A stretch of 7,766 nucleotides of DNA, taken from assembly GCA_012514965.1 (NCBI GenBank), contig JAAYZH010000228.1, forward strand, positions 1 through 7,766. Direction: 5' to 3'. The notes beneath the pieces are model-generated. The model was not told the origin of the DNA and made no database searches. It worked only from the letters and a program-made list of their open reading frames with translations. The stretch comes from Clostridiaceae bacterium. Its GTDB lineage: Bacteria; Bacillota; Clostridia; Saccharofermentanales; Fastidiosipilaceae. The translations under genes and the position numbers were made by a program. Position 1 is the stretch's first letter, and each line of letters opens with the position of its first letter. Positions 6,475-7,766 of this stretch are shown here, piece by piece.

Positions 6475-7395
6475 ATGCGACGGAATCGTCTACTGATCAT
6501 CTCAGCCTCCCTGGCGCTGACTTTACTGGCAGCTTCCTGCCAGCGCGTCGCTCCGCCTCTCGTCAGTTCGACACCCTCTGCAGCGGAGAGCAGTACCACT
6601 ACCTCCTCCGCCTCGGTGACTACCACCTCCGCCTCGGTGACTACTACCTCAGTCCCTTCTGACACCACCAGCACGACTACGGCAAGTGTTGTCACTACAA
6701 CCACGACATTAACCACAGCCTCTACGAGCACTGCACAGCCGAGCACATCAGTCCCTACCGTGCCGGTCGAGACTTCGACGGGTGTGACTACAGCAGTCGT
6801 TACAAGCCCCTCCTCTTCGACTCGCGCCACCAGAGATCCTCTCGATGAATTCTTTGAAATCATCAACGGCACCACGCAGTCCTCGCAAGCCGGTTCGTTC
6901 AGCAATCCTTATTCAATCGGTGAAACCGCCACTTTCGACGGCTATGACACACTCTTTGATCCCTTCCGCGCGGATGTGTCCGTGCAGGAAGTCTTTCGCG
7001 GGCCGCAGGCTTTGCAGATGGTCAAAGACGCCAGCTCCCTGAACCCGGAACCTCGCAGCGGGCAGGAATACATGGTTGCGCAGGTCCTGGTCAAAATCAC
7101 CGCTTCTCTGAACGGCGAATCAGTAGGTGTCAGTCCTTATTTCTTCTCTTTGGCCAGGCAGGATGGCCGCATGTACGGGGACGTAACCTTATTCCGCGCT
7201 ATACCGCCGGTGCTTTCGACCATTAACGTCGGCGAGACGTCAATCGGTTACATCTGCTTCCAGGTCGACAAGGACGACGAAGATCCCTTTATCGTCTTCC
7301 TATCCCGGGCCCACGGCGGAATCTGGTTTCACACGAGTGAACTTCGCTCAGAGTCCGGGCCTGACGTCACAACAAGCTTTCGCAGCAAAGATTGA
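6475..7395 (+). CDS. Lipoprotein with Ser/Thr-rich stalk and DUF4352-like domain
   Basis: A 306-residue protein. The N-terminus has a basic start (MRRNR), a hydrophobic core to about residue 20 and a lipobox-like LAASC with Cys22, so it is predicted to be lipidated and anchored on the outer face of the membrane. The -3 position is Ala rather than the commoner Leu, which lowers certainty slightly. Residues 31-120 form a stalk with 56 Ser/Thr out of 90, including a tandem SASVTTT pair (45-51, 52-58). Residues about 140-285 look like a beta-sandwich of the DUF4352 type: NPYSIGETATF at the start, EYMVAQVLVKI at 198-208, YFFSLARQDGRMYGD at 222-236, NVGETSIGYICFQV at 251-264 and FIVFLS. DUF4352 domains occur in many Gram-positive secreted lipoproteins without a known activity, so the function is unknown. 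The gene is single, with its own promoter and terminator. Confidence 0.88.
   Translation: MRRNRLLIISASLALTLLAASCQRVAPPLVSSTPSAAESSTTTSSASVTTTSASVTTTSVPSDTTSTTTASVVTTTTTLTTASTSTAQPSTSVPTVPVETSTGVTTAVVTSPSSSTRATRDPLDEFFEIINGTTQSSQAGSFSNPYSIGETATFDGYDTLFDPFRADVSVQEVFRGPQALQMVKDASSLNPEPRSGQEYMVAQVLVKITASLNGESVGVSPYFFSLARQDGRMYGDVTLFRAIPPVLSTINVGETSIGYICFQVDKDDEDPFIVFLSRAHGGIWFHTSELRSESGPDVTTSFRSKD
6607..6648 (+). repeat. Tandem 21-bp duplication in the lipoprotein stalk
   Basis: Two adjacent 21-bp units, 6607-6627 and 6628-6648, differ at one base (ACC against ACT near the end) and each encode SASVTTT. The period is a multiple of three, so gain or loss of units keeps the reading frame and changes stalk length. 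Confidence 0.85.
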
Positions 7396-7421
7396 TTTTC
7401 CGTATTAATGCTAGAAGTACA

Positions 7422-7457
7422 AGAGACAGTCTCAATTTTGAGATTATCTCTTTTTTT
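7422..7457 (+). terminator. Rho-independent terminator after the lipoprotein gene
   Basis: Arms AGAGACAGTCTCA (7422-7434) and TGAGATTATCTCT (7439-7451) pair as 13 bp with one C-A mismatch and one G-U pair around a 4-nt ATTT loop, followed by seven T (7451-7457). The hairpin begins about 26 nt after the lipoprotein stop. Confidence 0.8.
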
Positions 7458-7601
7458 GCCGATATTGTCCATGACGCACGGGGTATTGATCACTGACCCC
7501 TTCCGGTTCCGGCCAAAATCGCGATAGCGTAGGTTCGGAGCGAAGCCACCGAAAAGAATCTGTTTGCTCTACTTCGAATGTTCCCTCAGGAAGAGGATTT
7601 T
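7458..7601. other. Intergenic stretch with no recognisable gene
   Basis: Between the lipoprotein terminator and the next hairpin I see no gene with coding character, no tRNA and no clear promoter. Visible items are small: a 5-bp inverted repeat GGGGT/ACCCC (7480-7484, 7496-7500), a direct repeat of TTCCGG near 7501-7512, and a short inverted TTCGG/CCGAA around 7533-7552. None is enough to name a feature. Confidence 0.4.
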
Positions 7602-7637
7602 AAAAAGAGCCGCCTTCTATTCGAGACAGGCCTTTTT
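7602..7637 (-). terminator. Possible terminator hairpin for a gene entering from the right
   Basis: AAAAAGAGCC (7602-7611) can pair with GGCCTTTTT (7629-7637) with one bulged A and a 17-nt loop. Both flanks are A/T runs, so it could act in either direction; on the minus strand GGCTCTTTTT forms the trailing U tract. It lies about 45 nt beyond the stop of the short minus-strand open tail at 7684. The stem is weak. Confidence 0.3.
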
Positions 7638-7683
7638 AGCTATGTGAAATAATCTCAGCCGCACTAATACACACAAGAAGAGT

Positions 7684-7766
7684 TTACGATAAAGGGTTCG
7701 TAGCCGGCCCTCTTGAGGCATCCAGAATCTCCTGCTTGTGCTCTGGCCCAAAGGCTTCGAGCGTTA
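7684..7766 (-). CDS. Possible C-terminal tail of an unidentified gene, cut by window edge
   Basis: On the minus strand one frame is open from the window edge to a TAA at 7686-7684 and ends in AFGPEHKQEILDASRGPATN then PLS. The composition (charged helix-like EHKQEILDA) looks like real protein, and a hairpin follows the stop. At about 26 residues this could be chance, and no family is recognisable. Confidence 0.3.
   Translation of the reverse strand, partial: TLEAFGPEHKQEILDASRGPATNPLS

Noticed and set aside
6607..6648. CRISPR-like or microsatellite array
   Set aside because: There are only two adjacent in-frame units with no spacers, inside a Ser/Thr-rich coding region.
6435..6905. Minus-strand open frame opposite the lipoprotein stalk (156 codons)
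   Set aside because: Its Val/Glu low-complexity product mirrors the Ser/Thr codons of the stalk. The plus-strand frame has a signal peptide, lipobox, promoter and terminator.
7408..7527. Small plus-strand ORF of 39 codons after the lipoprotein gene
   Set aside because: It runs straight through the terminator hairpin and T tract, has no Shine-Dalgarno and no recognisable product.

Overview
The window reads as an ordinary stretch of chromosome from a bacterium of moderate G+C content, probably a Gram-positive Bacillota relative of the Clostridia. The evidence is a class A penicillin-binding protein with the C-terminal cysteine pattern I associate with that group, a secreted Ser/Thr-rich lipoprotein, strong AGGAG-type ribosome binding sites and close matches to TATAAT promoters. 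This placement is inference; there is no rRNA or other marker gene. No transposase, phage gene, CRISPR array or tRNA was recognised.

Layout. Positions 1-240 (+) hold the C-terminal end of an O-acetylhomoserine sulfhydrylase (MetY family), cut by the window edge. It runs tail to tail, with a 24-bp overlap, into a minus-strand pair: a TIGR01212-family radical SAM protein (217-1209) and, upstream of it, a short-chain dehydrogenase (1206-1901). The pair is joined by an ATGA stop/start overlap. A divergent promoter region (about 1916-2124) separates this pair from a plus-strand pair: a bifunctional class A penicillin-binding protein (2125-4638) and a dCMP deaminase (4655-5152), 16 nt apart. A strong hairpin terminator (5173-5207) lies between the deaminase and a convergent minus-strand gene (5239-6180). 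That gene encodes a five-helix, Yip1-like membrane protein with a Gln/Pro/Tyr-rich N-terminal half. A second divergent promoter region (6181-6474) leads to a plus-strand lipoprotein (6475-7395) with a Ser/Thr stalk and a DUF4352-like domain, followed by its own terminator (7422-7457). The last 300 bases carry no confident gene; a short open tail on the minus strand (7684-7766) may be the end of another gene.

How the genes relate. The PBP builds and cross-links peptidoglycan outside the membrane, while the deaminase makes dUMP for thymidylate synthesis; they probably share a transcript but not a pathway. The SDR and radical SAM genes are translationally coupled without an obvious shared reaction. 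The membrane protein and the lipoprotein are both envelope proteins with low-complexity regions and are divergently transcribed. I see no convincing undescribed multi-gene system. The points most worth a second look are the His-to-Asn change in the PBP transglycosylase motif, the Gln/Tyr/Pro-rich cytoplasmic domain on a Yip1-like protein, and the compact overlapping gene ends near position 217.
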